Positions 1-7,490 of a stretch of 64,000 nt of DNA are shown one piece after another. Each line of letters opens with the position of its first letter. The first letter of the stretch is position 1. Made by a program: the position numbers and the translations under genes. The DNA is from RHKX01 sp963826475 (GTDB taxonomy: Bacteria; Actinomycetota; Thermoleophilia; Solirubrobacterales; 70-9). Location of the stretch: contig CAWGXC010000003.1 of assembly GCA_963826475.1 (NCBI GenBank), positions 682,001 to 746,000 of the forward strand, read 5' to 3'. The notes beneath the pieces are model-generated. The model was not told where the DNA came from. It ran no database searches and saw only the letters and a list, made by a program, of their open reading frames with translations.

Positions 1-374
1 GGCCAGCCGGGTGGATCGATGAAATCGGTGACGAAGCCCTCACGCGCCCTGTCGATCAGATTCCCGATGGCGCCGCCGGCCAGCAGCCCGATCGGCAACC
101 ACAGTCCGGCGCGTTCCGCGCTCGAGAGGAAGTAGGCGAGCAGCCCGGCGAAGGCGATCGCGGCGACGACCAGGACCCAGCCGCCGGCACCCTCGAGGAG
201 GCCGAACGCGATGCCGTGGTTCTCGACGCGAACGAGGTGCACCCCGCCGATCAGATCGATGGGGCGCCCGGGAGCGACCTCCCCGCGGACGATCGCCTTG
301 GAGATCTGGTCGGCGGCGATCGCGAGGATCCCGACGAGCGCGGCGCGGGCGAATCCGGGTCCGGGCGCCTTCAC
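1..374 (-). CDS. lspA: Lipoprotein signal peptidase II (LspA), 3' end cut by window edge
   Basis: This membrane aspartyl protease cleaves lipoprotein signal peptides ahead of the lipidated cysteine. The first ~124 codons are in the window. I see the family motifs VENHGIAFGLL (catalytic Asn/Ala block) and GGAIGNLIDR followed by VTDFID, which carry the two catalytic aspartates, and hydrophobic segments between them. The start is a GTG at 374 whose GTGA overlaps the TGA of the upstream yggT gene by 4 nt, implying translational coupling. The C-terminal transmembrane part lies outside the window. Nothing else fits these motifs. Confidence 0.93.
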   Translation of the reverse strand, partial: MKAPGPGFARAALVGILAIAADQISKAIVRGEVAPGRPIDLIGGVHLVRVENHGIAFGLLEGAGGWVLVVAAIAFAGLLAYFLSSAERAGLWLPIGLLAGGAIGNLIDRAREGFVTDFIDPPGW

Positions 375-694
375 CCGTTGATCAGACCGACGACGATCGA
401 CTCCATGATGAACAGCAGGATGATCCCGATCATGGGTCCGAGATCCAGGCCCATCCCACCGAGATTGACCTGGGGGACGAATCGCCGGAAGAGGTTCAGG
501 TAGGGGTCGACGCTCTCCTCGACGAAGGAGGTGACGGCTCGCAGGGGCGTGTTGTACGGCAGCGAGCCGCGCAACATGACCACCCAGCTGATCGCGATCC
601 GAGCGAAGATCAGGATGATGAAGACGAGAAAGAGCGAGTCGACGTACTGGGCGACGTCGTTGCGGTCGATCGCGGCGGTAAGGGGAGCACTCAC
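371..694 (-). CDS. YggT family integral membrane protein
   Basis: A 107-residue protein with two hydrophobic segments (about residues 20-43 and 84-106) around a loop holding the family pattern PYNTPLRAVTSFVEESVDPYL followed by FRRFVPQ. YggT proteins are found beside sepF and proC in many Gram-positive genomes and are thought to help envelope or division functions, but the biochemical role is not established. The gene overlaps proC by 4 nt upstream and lspA by 4 nt downstream, so it sits in a tight operon. Identification rests on motif, size and position. Confidence 0.9.
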   Translation of the reverse strand: MSAPLTAAIDRNDVAQYVDSLFLVFIILIFARIAISWVVMLRGSLPYNTPLRAVTSFVEESVDPYLNLFRRFVPQVNLGGMGLDLGPMIGIILLFIMESIVVGLING

Positions 695-1464
695 CCTGCA
701 CCCGCCATCCGCTGCAGGGAGGCGACGACCGCATCCTTGAACGCCGCCGGCGCCCCGGCCGCCTCGAGCGCCTCGAGGCCGGCCTCGGTGCTCCCGCCGG
801 GCGAGGCGATCGACCGCCGCAGGTCGGAGGGGTCGCGCTCGAGCTGATGCTCGGCCAGGCCGGCGGCGGCCTCGCGGACGAGCTGATTGCTGAGATCGGC
901 GCTGAGCCCCGCGTCGACGCCGGCGTCGATCAGCGCCTCACAGACGAGGGCGATATAGGCGGGTGAGCAGCCCATCACCGCGGTCGCGGCGTCGATCTGG
1001 GGCTCCTCGACCTCGACGAGCGTTCCCAGCGATCCGAGCAGGCCGATCGCGCGTCCCAGCGAGCTCGAGCCCGGTGGCACGGGCGTGTGGCAGATCACGC
1101 CGCGACGGATCTCAACCGCGAGATTCGGCATCGTGCGCAGCACGGGAGTTCGGCCCAGTGCCTCGGTCAGTTGCTCGAGGGAGGTGGCGCCGAGCACTGA
1201 GATCACGCCATGGACCTGCCCGGCCAGCGGCGCGCTCGCCTCGGCGAGGGCCTTCGGCTTGACCGCGAGGACGACGAGGTCGCAGAGCTCAGCCAGCTCG
1301 TCGAGTGAGGAGACCGGCCTGCCACCGAGCTCGGCTGCGAGCCGGCTTGCCCGCCCGGAGCCCGAATCGGCGAAGAACATGGCGTCGGGACCGCCTTGAG
1401 CCATGGCCCAGCCCCGGGCCATCGCGGCGGCCATGTTTCCCGAACCTGCAAACCCGACGTTCAT
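691..1464 (-). CDS. proC: Pyrroline-5-carboxylate reductase (ProC)
   Basis: The last step of proline synthesis: NAD(P)H-dependent reduction of pyrroline-5-carboxylate in the cytoplasm. The 257-residue protein has the N-terminal Rossmann motif VGFAGSGNMAAAMARG, the LAVKP segment, and the C-terminal family signature SPGGSTEAGLEAL (around residues 222-234). The length is typical. An ATG at 1464 is preceded by TAACCT at 1473-1478 on the same strand, 8 nt upstream, so a leaderless transcript starting here is likely even though sepF lies upstream in the same direction. The gene is coupled to yggT by a 4-nt overlap. Confidence 0.95.
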   Translation of the reverse strand: MNVGFAGSGNMAAAMARGWAMAQGGPDAMFFADSGSGRASRLAAELGGRPVSSLDELAELCDLVVLAVKPKALAEASAPLAGQVHGVISVLGATSLEQLTEALGRTPVLRTMPNLAVEIRRGVICHTPVPPGSSSLGRAIGLLGSLGTLVEVEEPQIDAATAVMGCSPAYIALVCEALIDAGVDAGLSADLSNQLVREAAAGLAEHQLERDPSDLRRSIASPGGSTEAGLEALEAAGAPAAFKDAVVASLQRMAGAG

Positions 1465-1499
1465 GGATCGTCAGGTTAGAGACCGCGTCATCCGACAAA

Positions 1500-1712
1500 C
1501 CCTGACGAGGTTGGGAGCCCCCGGATCAAGGAAGAGTCCGGCGCTGCGGCCGGTTGGCCGTGAGCCGGGCGATGACGCCGAGCCGGCGCCTCCCATTCCG
1601 TCAGGCCCTGACGAGGTCGGGGGCCGCCAGATCAAGGAAGAACGGGCCGATGCGGCCAAGCGGGCCGTGAGGCCCGCGATGACGCCGAGCCGGCGCCCCC
1701 CGGCCCGTCAGG
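1500..1712. repeat. Tandem ~106-bp direct repeat between sepF and proC
   Basis: Two adjacent copies (about 1500-1605 and 1606-1712) share long blocks, for example CCTGACGAGG at the left, GGATCAAGGAAGA or AGATCAAGGAAGA, GATGACGCCGAGCCGGCGCC, and GTCAGG at the right. The offset drifts from 106 to 107 nt, so one small indel separates them. The ends CCTGAC and GTCAGG are inverted repeats of each other. The second copy contains a perfect hairpin GCGGGCC-GTGA-GGCCCGC that has decayed in the first copy. The right end of the second copy runs into the sepF stop codon at 1708. No coding role is visible. Confidence 0.8.
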
Positions 1713-2277
1713 ATTGGTTGAAGAAGCCTTTTTCTACGAGGCGCGCCTTTTCCTCGGCCGAGACCTCGACATTGGCCGGGGTCAGCATGAAGGTCTTATC
1801 CGCGATCTTCTGCATGCCGCCGTCCATGGCGTAGGTGAGGCCCGAGCTGAAGTCGATCAGCCGCTTGGAGAGGTCGGAGCCCGTGGATTGAAGGTTGAGG
1901 ATCACCGGCACGTTGCGCTTGAAGCGATCGGCGACTTCCTGGGCGTCGTTGAAGTTGCGCGGGGTCACGAAGTGGACCTGGACGTCGGCGGCCGCACCAT
2001 CGTCGACGGGGCGCAGGTTGCGCGCCCGGCGGCGAGGCCCCGGGTCGTCGGCGAAGATCTCGTCGATATCGCTGGCCGGCTCCTCGCGACGGAGGCGGCG
2101 GACGTTCGACGACGATCCGCGTGAGCCTCGGCGCGAGCCCGAATGAGACGAGACCGCCTCGTCGCTGATCGTGTCCGGCTCCCGGTAGCCGTCGTCGTCA
2201 TCGTCGTATCGGTAGTCCGGATCCTCGGCCAGGCCGAAGTAGACAAGAGCTCTGTTCCATGTATCGCGTACGGCCAT
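1708..2277 (-). CDS. sepF: Cell division protein SepF
   Basis: SepF binds the FtsZ C-terminus and the membrane and acts as the Z-ring anchor in actinobacteria, which lack FtsA. The 189-residue protein has a short amphipathic N-terminus (VRDTWNRALVYFGL), an acidic and Ser/Arg-rich linker from about residue 20 to 95 that includes a run of aspartates, and the conserved SepF domain: VHFVTPRNFNDAQEVADRFK, VILNLQ, KRLIDFSSGLTYAMDG and the KTFMLTPANVEV end. Length and order match the family. Position between yggS and proC is the classic arrangement. Confidence 0.95.
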   Translation of the reverse strand: MAVRDTWNRALVYFGLAEDPDYRYDDDDDGYREPDTISDEAVSSHSGSRRGSRGSSSNVRRLRREEPASDIDEIFADDPGPRRRARNLRPVDDGAAADVQVHFVTPRNFNDAQEVADRFKRNVPVILNLQSTGSDLSKRLIDFSSGLTYAMDGGMQKIADKTFMLTPANVEVSAEEKARLVEKGFFNQS

Positions 2278-2355
2278 GTTGCGCGCCTTCTTCGCCTCTC
2301 CCGGTAGTTCTCCTTTGGAATTATGACCGCAGCGCCGCAGGCCGGTCGAGTTCTC

Positions 2356-2988
2356 TCAGCGAAAGAGCGCGCTGCCGACGCGGATGGTCGTCGCGCCCTC
2401 CTCGACCGCGACCCTCCAGTCCTGACTCGTGCCCATCGAGAGTCGCTCGAGCCCGTGTTCGGCTGCCAGGTCGGCGAGACCCGCGAAGTGCGGTCGCGAC
2501 GCCTCGGGGTCCTCGGCGAAGGGGGGCATCGTGGCCAGCCCGACCACCGTCACCGGAGCGCCCGCGATCAGCTCCCCGAGCGCCGACGGCGCGACTCCTC
2601 CCTTTCCCTCCTCCCCGGCTACGTTCACCTGGATCAGGATCTCGGTCGCCGGCGTGGCGTGCTTGCGGAGTTGCTCGAGCACGCTCTCGGTGGAGACGGA
2701 GTGGATGAAGCGCACGAGAGGCACCACCTCGCGGACCTTGCGGCTCTGGAGGTTGCCGATGAAGTCCCAGGTGAACGCGTCGCCCCAGCGCCGGCGCTTG
2801 GCCTCGAGGTCTCCGAGCCTGTTCTCGCCGACGAGCTCCACACCGGCCTCCGCCAAAGCACCCATTTCCTCGAGCGGCACGTACTTGCTCGCCAGCAGGA
2901 TCTCGACCTCGGGTCCCACGACCGCGCGCATCTCACCGAGGTTGGCCTCGACCCGAGCGGGTTCGATCCCGTGGATCAGCTCGGCCAC
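2356..2988 (-). CDS. PLP homeostasis protein, YggS/PROSC family
   Basis: A 210-residue fold-type III PLP-binding protein that buffers pyridoxal phosphate; no enzyme reaction is firmly assigned to the family. The PLP lysine lies in LLASKYVPLEEM, followed by GENRLGDLEAK, WDFIGNLQSRKVR, HSVSTE, IQVNVAGEEGKGG and GLATMPP. The C-terminus has LSMGTSQDWRVAVEEGATTIRVGSALF in two adjoining blocks, which is the phosphate-binding end. The GTG start at 2988 shares one nucleotide with the TAG stop of pgeF, so the two are translationally coupled. Confidence 0.93.
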   Translation of the reverse strand: MAELIHGIEPARVEANLGEMRAVVGPEVEILLASKYVPLEEMGALAEAGVELVGENRLGDLEAKRRRWGDAFTWDFIGNLQSRKVREVVPLVRFIHSVSTESVLEQLRKHATPATEILIQVNVAGEEGKGGVAPSALGELIAGAPVTVVGLATMPPFAEDPEASRPHFAGLADLAAEHGLERLSMGTSQDWRVAVEEGATTIRVGSALFR

Positions 2989-3773
2989 TAGGCGAGCCTC
3001 CAGACGAGGCCGGCCTGCCTGCCCGTCCTCGGCCCGGATCCCCGGTGGGAAAAGAACAATTCCTGATTACAGGCGGTGCAAAGCCCTGAATCCTCCACAG
3101 CGCTCACCCCGGCGCGCTGGAGCAGTTTGCGAGCGACCGCTGTGAGGTCGAGCATGCGCCGCTCGGAGTGCCCCGCACCGAGCGGCGCGAACGCCGCGAG
3201 GACCTCGTCGCCGACCTCGTAGCAGCACGCTCCGATTCCCGGGCCGATCGCTGCGTGGGTGGCGTTCACGGCCTCGGCACCGGCTCCGACTATTCCCGCC
3301 GCCAGCCCGCGCCACCCACAGTGCAGCATCGCGACGCCGCCCGGACCGGAGAGCGCGATCGGCAGGCAGTCAGCGACGAAGACCAGCGCTGCCAGATTCA
3401 ACTCGGAGGTCACGTGCCCGTCGACGTCGGGGGATCCCGTCCCGGGATCGGCCCATGGAGATGGCTCCTGCGGGCCGGAGTGGAGGGCGACCTCAGCGCC
3501 GTGAACCTGTCGCCCGATCACGACGCGTCCGGGGTCGAGCCCGAGCGCGGAGGTGAGCCGGCCACGGTTGTCGGTGACGGTGTCCGGGTCGTCGTCGGTG
3601 AGGATGCCGAGGTTGAGGCTCTCGAAAGCGCCGCTGCCGACCCCGCCGGTCCGCGTCGAGAAGGCGGCGCGAGCATCCGGCAGATCGGCCTCGAGCCACC
3701 TGATGCCGTCCTTCTCGCGCCAATCCACGGGAGGGACGATCTCAGATCGCTCCGCGCGCAACCTCGAGAGCAA
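2988..3773 (-). CDS. pgeF: YfiH/PgeF family polyphenol oxidase-like protein
   Basis: Family members (YfiH, YlmD, LACC1) have purine nucleoside phosphorylase or peptidoglycan-editing activities and bind one metal through two His and one Cys. The protein shows FSTRTGGVGSG, RQVHGAEV (first His), ADCLPIAL (Cys), MLHCGWRGLAAGI (second His) and IGPGIGACCYEVG, in family order and spacing. The reading frame opens at 3773, overlapping the upstream CCA enzyme gene by 32 nt. A GTG near 3729, just past that gene's stop, is a plausible true start, so the N-terminus is uncertain. Confidence 0.9.
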   Translation of the reverse strand: MLSRLRAERSEIVPPVDWREKDGIRWLEADLPDARAAFSTRTGGVGSGAFESLNLGILTDDDPDTVTDNRGRLTSALGLDPGRVVIGRQVHGAEVALHSGPQEPSPWADPGTGSPDVDGHVTSELNLAALVFVADCLPIALSGPGGVAMLHCGWRGLAAGIVGAGAEAVNATHAAIGPGIGACCYEVGDEVLAAFAPLGAGHSERRMLDLTAVARKLLQRAGVSAVEDSGLCTACNQELFFSHRGSGPRTGRQAGLVWRLA

Positions 3774-4872
3774 CTCGAAGCTCTGCCTCGCGCCCGCCCG
3801 AGAGCCCGCCGTCGAGCTTGCGCTCGAGAGCCGCTCGCAAGCCGATGCCGATGGCCGGGCCCTCTGGGATTCCCTCAGCGAGCAGATCGTCGCCGTCGAT
3901 CTCCAGGGCTACGGTGCTCCAATCCGAAGCGAGATGGTTGATCCAGTCGGCGCCGTGCGCGGCTGCGAGGAGCAGTTCAGCCTGCTGGTGCCCAGCGGCC
4001 ATCCGGACGGCCTCCGACGGCGTCAGCGGCTTGGCGTTGGAGAGCGTTTCGGCCGCCCTGGCTCGCTCGCCGCCCGCGGACGCCAGGCTGATGGCGCGAC
4101 TTCGGATCGAGCGGTCCTCGTCCCAGGGCGGGTGCTGCGCGATGCGATCGACGGCTTCGATCAGGGCGACGGTGCCGGGAACCAGCGTCAGTAGCCCCCA
4201 CTCGCTCAGCAGCCCGAAGCCCTCCGCCGCTTCGTCCTCGCTCGCAAGCCGCGCCAGTTCGGCGTCGCGACGATCGGCCGAGATCGTGTCGAGATCGGTC
4301 GCCCGCAGCAGGGCCAGGGTCTTCTCGTCGGGCGCGAGGCCGAGCCGCGCCGAGTACCGCGCTGCCCTGATCGACCTCGTCGGATCGTCGATGAATGACC
4401 GGTCGTGGAGGACCCGTAGGACGCCCGATCGAAGGTCGGCCTCGCCCCCGAACGGGTCGAGAAGCTCCACCGGCCCGTGCAGCCGGACGGCCATCGAGTT
4501 GACGGTGAAGTCGCGGCGAGCGAGGTCGCGATCGATCCCGGCGGGCTCGACCACGGGAAGCGCCCCGGGGTGCGGGTAGCTCTCGGCACGGGTTCTCGCC
4601 AGGTCCACGCCCTGACCGTCGAGGTCGACCGTGGCCGTCTCGAAGCGCGCGTGCCGCCGGGCCGGAAGCCCGAGGTGTTCGAGGATGGGATCGAGATCGC
4701 CGTCGACCGCGACATCGAGATCGCCCGTCGGCTGGACGCCCCTGGCCAGCTCGCGGACACTGCCCCCGACGAGAAAGGCGTCGACGTTGCGGAGCGCCTC
4801 CCGGAGACCTTCCAGGGGGATACGCCCGAGTGCGGCGGTGAGGGAGGGGTCGGCGCTCATGCTCCGTAGCAT
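3742..4872 (-). CDS. CCA-adding tRNA nucleotidyltransferase / poly(A) polymerase family
   Basis: Class II nucleotidyltransferase expected to add or repair the tRNA CCA end. The head domain shows FLVGGSVRELARG and GDLDVAVDGD (the metal-binding DxD), RFETATVDL, RRDFTVNSMA, and then the RNA-binding segment DDPTRSIRAARYSARLG. The 376-residue length suits bacterial CCA enzymes. The usual GGSVRD motif reads GGSVRE here. Two in-frame ATGs (4872, 4860) are possible starts. The divergent propeller gene starts at 4887, only 14 nt away from the longer form. The downstream pgeF gene overlaps its 3' end. Confidence 0.88.
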   Translation of the reverse strand: MLRSMSADPSLTAALGRIPLEGLREALRNVDAFLVGGSVRELARGVQPTGDLDVAVDGDLDPILEHLGLPARRHARFETATVDLDGQGVDLARTRAESYPHPGALPVVEPAGIDRDLARRDFTVNSMAVRLHGPVELLDPFGGEADLRSGVLRVLHDRSFIDDPTRSIRAARYSARLGLAPDEKTLALLRATDLDTISADRRDAELARLASEDEAAEGFGLLSEWGLLTLVPGTVALIEAVDRIAQHPPWDEDRSIRSRAISLASAGGERARAAETLSNAKPLTPSEAVRMAAGHQQAELLLAAAHGADWINHLASDWSTVALEIDGDDLLAEGIPEGPAIGIGLRAALERKLDGGLSGGREAELRVALEVARGAI

Positions 4873-4886
4873 GCTGCGTTCGGCAG

Positions 4887-6371
4887 ATGAAGAAGCTCCT
4901 GGGCATTTGGCGCGCCGCGACCGGCGCGGAACGGGTCGTGGCGATCGCCGCGGTGCTCGCGCTGCTCAGCACCGCCGCGTTCGCCGGGATGGCCCTGCTC
5001 CAACGGCCGGGCGACATCTCCAATCCCGACGTCGCGTTCATCAAGCACAAGGGCGTCGGCAAGAAGCCGAAGGCGCCCGTCGATCACACGATCGACTGGC
5101 CGCGCTTCGGCTACGACGTCGGACGCAGCAAGTTCCTCGACGCCCAGAACGTTCGCCCGCCATTTCGCAGGATGTGGAAGTACGACGGCGGCGAGCTGAT
5201 CGAGTTTCCTCCGATCGTCGTCGACGACCGCCTCTATTTCATCGACAACGCGGGTCTCTACGTCGCCCTCGACGCCGAGACCGGCAAGGTGATCTGGAAA
5301 AAGCGGCTGGCGACGCTCAACGCTTCCTCCCCCGCCTTCTACCAGGGGGTCCTCTACAGCGTCAGCCTCGCCCCTGGGCAGGTTCTGGCGGTGCGAGCGC
5401 GCGACGGCAAGGTCCTCTGGAAGAAGCCCCTGGACTCGCGGGCCGAGTCCTCGCCGATGGTCGTTCGCGACCGCCTCTACTTCGGCAACGAGGCCGGGCA
5501 GCTCCTCGCGCTCAGAACCCGTGACGGTAAGACCATCTGGGAGACCGGCCTGGGCGGATCGGTGAAGGCCGCGCCGGCGCTCGACGACGGCGTCCTCTAC
5601 GTCGGTGACTACGGCGGCAACATGAACGCGGTACGGGCCGCCGACGGCAAGCTCGAGTGGCGGACGAGCGACCTCGGTGTCGGTCTCGGCCAGCCAGGGC
5701 GCATCTACTCGACGGCGGCCGTCGCCTTCGGCCGGGTCTACGCGGGCGACGTCGACGGCCGGGTCTACAGCTACGACGAGAAGGACGGTCAGATCGCCTG
5801 GAGCTTCTCCGCCGGAAACTACGTCTATTCCGGCATCGCCGCGGCGGACACCAAGGGGACCAAGCCGGCCGTCTACTTCGGCTCTCATGACCGCAACGCC
5901 TACGCCCTCGATGCGCAGACGGGCAAGTTGATCTGGTCCGAATCCGCGGGCGGTCAGGTCAGCGGCCCGGCGACGGTGGTCGGCGACGTCATGTACCTCT
6001 CGACGTTCAGCGGCAACTCGACGATCGGCTTCGACCTGGAGACGGGGAGGCGCGTCTTCAGCTTCGACGATGGCGAGTACGGCCCGGTCGTCTCCGACGG
6101 CCAGAAGCTCTACCTGACCGGTGGGTCCACGGTGATCGCCTTCGACCCGATCGACATCGGCGACTACAAGTACAAGACGAAGCCGGGTCAGAAGGGGGTG
6201 GTCCCTCCGAAGGAACGCCGCCGGGCCGAGAAGGCGATGAAACGGCGCGCGGGTAAGCAGAACCGACCGGGCGGTGGCAAGCGGAGCGTCCCCCCGAAGG
6301 CCGGCGGCAAGGAGCAGGGCGGCAAACAGGCCGGCGGCAAGAAGGCTCAACGGAAGGGCTCGAAGCCGTAG
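4887..6371 (+). CDS. Membrane-anchored PQQ-type beta-propeller protein with Lys/Gly-rich tail
   Basis: A 494-residue protein with a single N-terminal transmembrane segment (about residues 17-37) and seven or so repeats of the PQQ/quinoprotein beta-propeller type, recognisable as GKVIWKKRL, GKVLWKKPL, GKTIWETGL, GKLEWRTSD, GQIAWSFSA, GKLIWSES, each preceded by a strand such as RLYFIDNAG or VLYVGDYGG. After the propeller, from about residue 430, comes a strongly basic low-complexity tail rich in Lys, Arg, Gly and Pro. No dehydrogenase active-site motif is seen, so it is more like BamB-type or surface scaffold propellers. TAGCAT at 4867-4872 may be its -10, giving a very short leader. Function is unknown. 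Confidence 0.8.
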   Translation: MKKLLGIWRAATGAERVVAIAAVLALLSTAAFAGMALLQRPGDISNPDVAFIKHKGVGKKPKAPVDHTIDWPRFGYDVGRSKFLDAQNVRPPFRRMWKYDGGELIEFPPIVVDDRLYFIDNAGLYVALDAETGKVIWKKRLATLNASSPAFYQGVLYSVSLAPGQVLAVRARDGKVLWKKPLDSRAESSPMVVRDRLYFGNEAGQLLALRTRDGKTIWETGLGGSVKAAPALDDGVLYVGDYGGNMNAVRAADGKLEWRTSDLGVGLGQPGRIYSTAAVAFGRVYAGDVDGRVYSYDEKDGQIAWSFSAGNYVYSGIAAADTKGTKPAVYFGSHDRNAYALDAQTGKLIWSESAGGQVSGPATVVGDVMYLSTFSGNSTIGFDLETGRRVFSFDDGEYGPVVSDGQKLYLTGGSTVIAFDPIDIGDYKYKTKPGQKGVVPPKERRRAEKAMKRRAGKQNRPGGGKRSVPPKAGGKEQGGKQAGGKKAQRKGSKP

Positions 6372-6400
6372 CTTCGCCGGCTCGGGTCCAGCGCGTCCGC

Positions 6401-7180
6401 TTACTGCGCGATTCGCCTGACCGCGACCCCGGCGTCGGCCATCGCCTGCTTGGCCTCGGCGATCGTGTGCCGCCCGTAGTGGAAGATCGATGCGCAGAGC
6501 ACGGCGTCGGCGCCGCCCTCGACGATCCCGGCCGCGAGGTGGTTTAGCTCCCCGACCCCGCCGGAGGCGATCACCGGGATCGGCACGGCATCGGCGACCG
6601 CGCGGGTGAGCTCGAGGTCGTAACCGGCGCTCGTGCCGTCGCGGTCCATGCTCGTCAGGAGGATCTCCCCCGCTCCGCGCTCGGCGGCCTCGCGCGCCCA
6701 TCCGATGGCGTCTCGGCCCCTCACGCGCTCCCGGCCGCCCTTGACGTAGACGTCCCACCCTTCGCCTCCGGCCGCGACGCGACGACGGGCGTCGATCGCC
6801 ACGACCACGCACTGTGCGCCGAAGATCTGCGCGACCTCGCCGATCAGCTCCGGGCGAGCGAGGGCAGCCGAGTTGACGGCGACCTTGTCGGCGCCGGCGC
6901 CAAGGACTCCCTGGGCGTCGGTCGCGGAGCGGATCCCGCCGCCGATCGTGAACGGTACGAAGACTTCATCGGCGGTACGGCGCGCGAGCTCGACGATCGT
7001 GTCGCGGCTCTCGTGTGAGGCGGTGATGTCCAAGAAGACGAGCTCATCGGCGCCCTCGGCGTCGTATCGCGCGGCCAGCTCGACCGGATCGCCCGCATCG
7101 CGGATGTCGACGAAGTTGGTCCCCTTGACGACGCGGCCGCGATCGACGTCCAGGCAGGGGATGAGTCGCTTCAGCGCCAT
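6401..7180 (-). CDS. hisF: Imidazole glycerol phosphate synthase cyclase subunit HisF
   Basis: HisF uses ammonia from HisH to convert PRFAR into imidazole-glycerol phosphate and AICAR. The 259-residue TIM barrel shows RLIPCLDVDRGRVVKGTNF (catalytic Asp), the FVPFTIGGGI phosphate loop, DKVAVNSAAL, VVAIDARR, EILLTSMDRDG (second catalytic Asp) and VIASGGVG. It lies downstream of hisH and hisA on the same strand but has its own TACTCT box (7187-7192) 6 nt before the ATG, so a separate leaderless promoter is likely. Confidence 0.97.
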   Translation of the reverse strand: MALKRLIPCLDVDRGRVVKGTNFVDIRDAGDPVELAARYDAEGADELVFLDITASHESRDTIVELARRTADEVFVPFTIGGGIRSATDAQGVLGAGADKVAVNSAALARPELIGEVAQIFGAQCVVVAIDARRRVAAGGEGWDVYVKGGRERVRGRDAIGWAREAAERGAGEILLTSMDRDGTSAGYDLELTRAVADAVPIPVIASGGVGELNHLAAGIVEGGADAVLCASIFHYGRHTIAEAKQAMADAGVAVRRIAQ

Positions 7181-7205
7181 GCCGACAGAGTAGGCGGAGT
7201 CGCGT

Positions 7206-7490
7206 TCAGGGCTTGCGGCGCAACGGCACCGCCGTCTTCGCCGCGTTGCGCGCGAAGTCGGTGGGCTCGAGCTTCTTGACGAGCGTGCCCAGCCTGCTGC
7301 GCTCGCTCTTCGTCAGGTTGCCGGGACGGCCCTTCGACTTGGCGATCAGGGCGCGCAGCTCGCTGCCCTCCCCCGCGTCGAGGTTCTCCAGGTGCCGCTT
7401 GGCGATCAGCGCGATCTCGCCGACCGCGATCATGCGACCGACCGCGCTCCACCTCCCGGCTCCCCGCAGGGCTGTGCTGACGACGCTCAT
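7206..7490 (-). CDS. Hypothetical 94-aa basic protein between hisA and hisF
   Basis: I do not recognise this protein. Its ATG overlaps the hisA stop by 4 nt (ATGA at 7487-7490), so it is translated together with hisA. The sequence is helix-prone and basic, with the segments AVGEIALIAKRHLENLD and LTKSERSRLGTLVKKLEPTDFA, and it ends in Lys/Arg/Pro. No membrane segment or signal peptide is present. The coupling within the his genes argues that the frame is real. Codon use is like that of its neighbours. Confidence 0.65.
   Translation of the reverse strand: MSVVSTALRGAGRWSAVGRMIAVGEIALIAKRHLENLDAGEGSELRALIAKSKGRPGNLTKSERSRLGTLVKKLEPTDFARNAAKTAVPLRRKP

Noticed and set aside
4857..6812. 651-codon open frame on the minus strand
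   Set aside because: It is antisense to the well-supported propeller gene and to hisF; composition is Arg/Asp/Gly repeat-like as expected from a GC-rich shadow frame.
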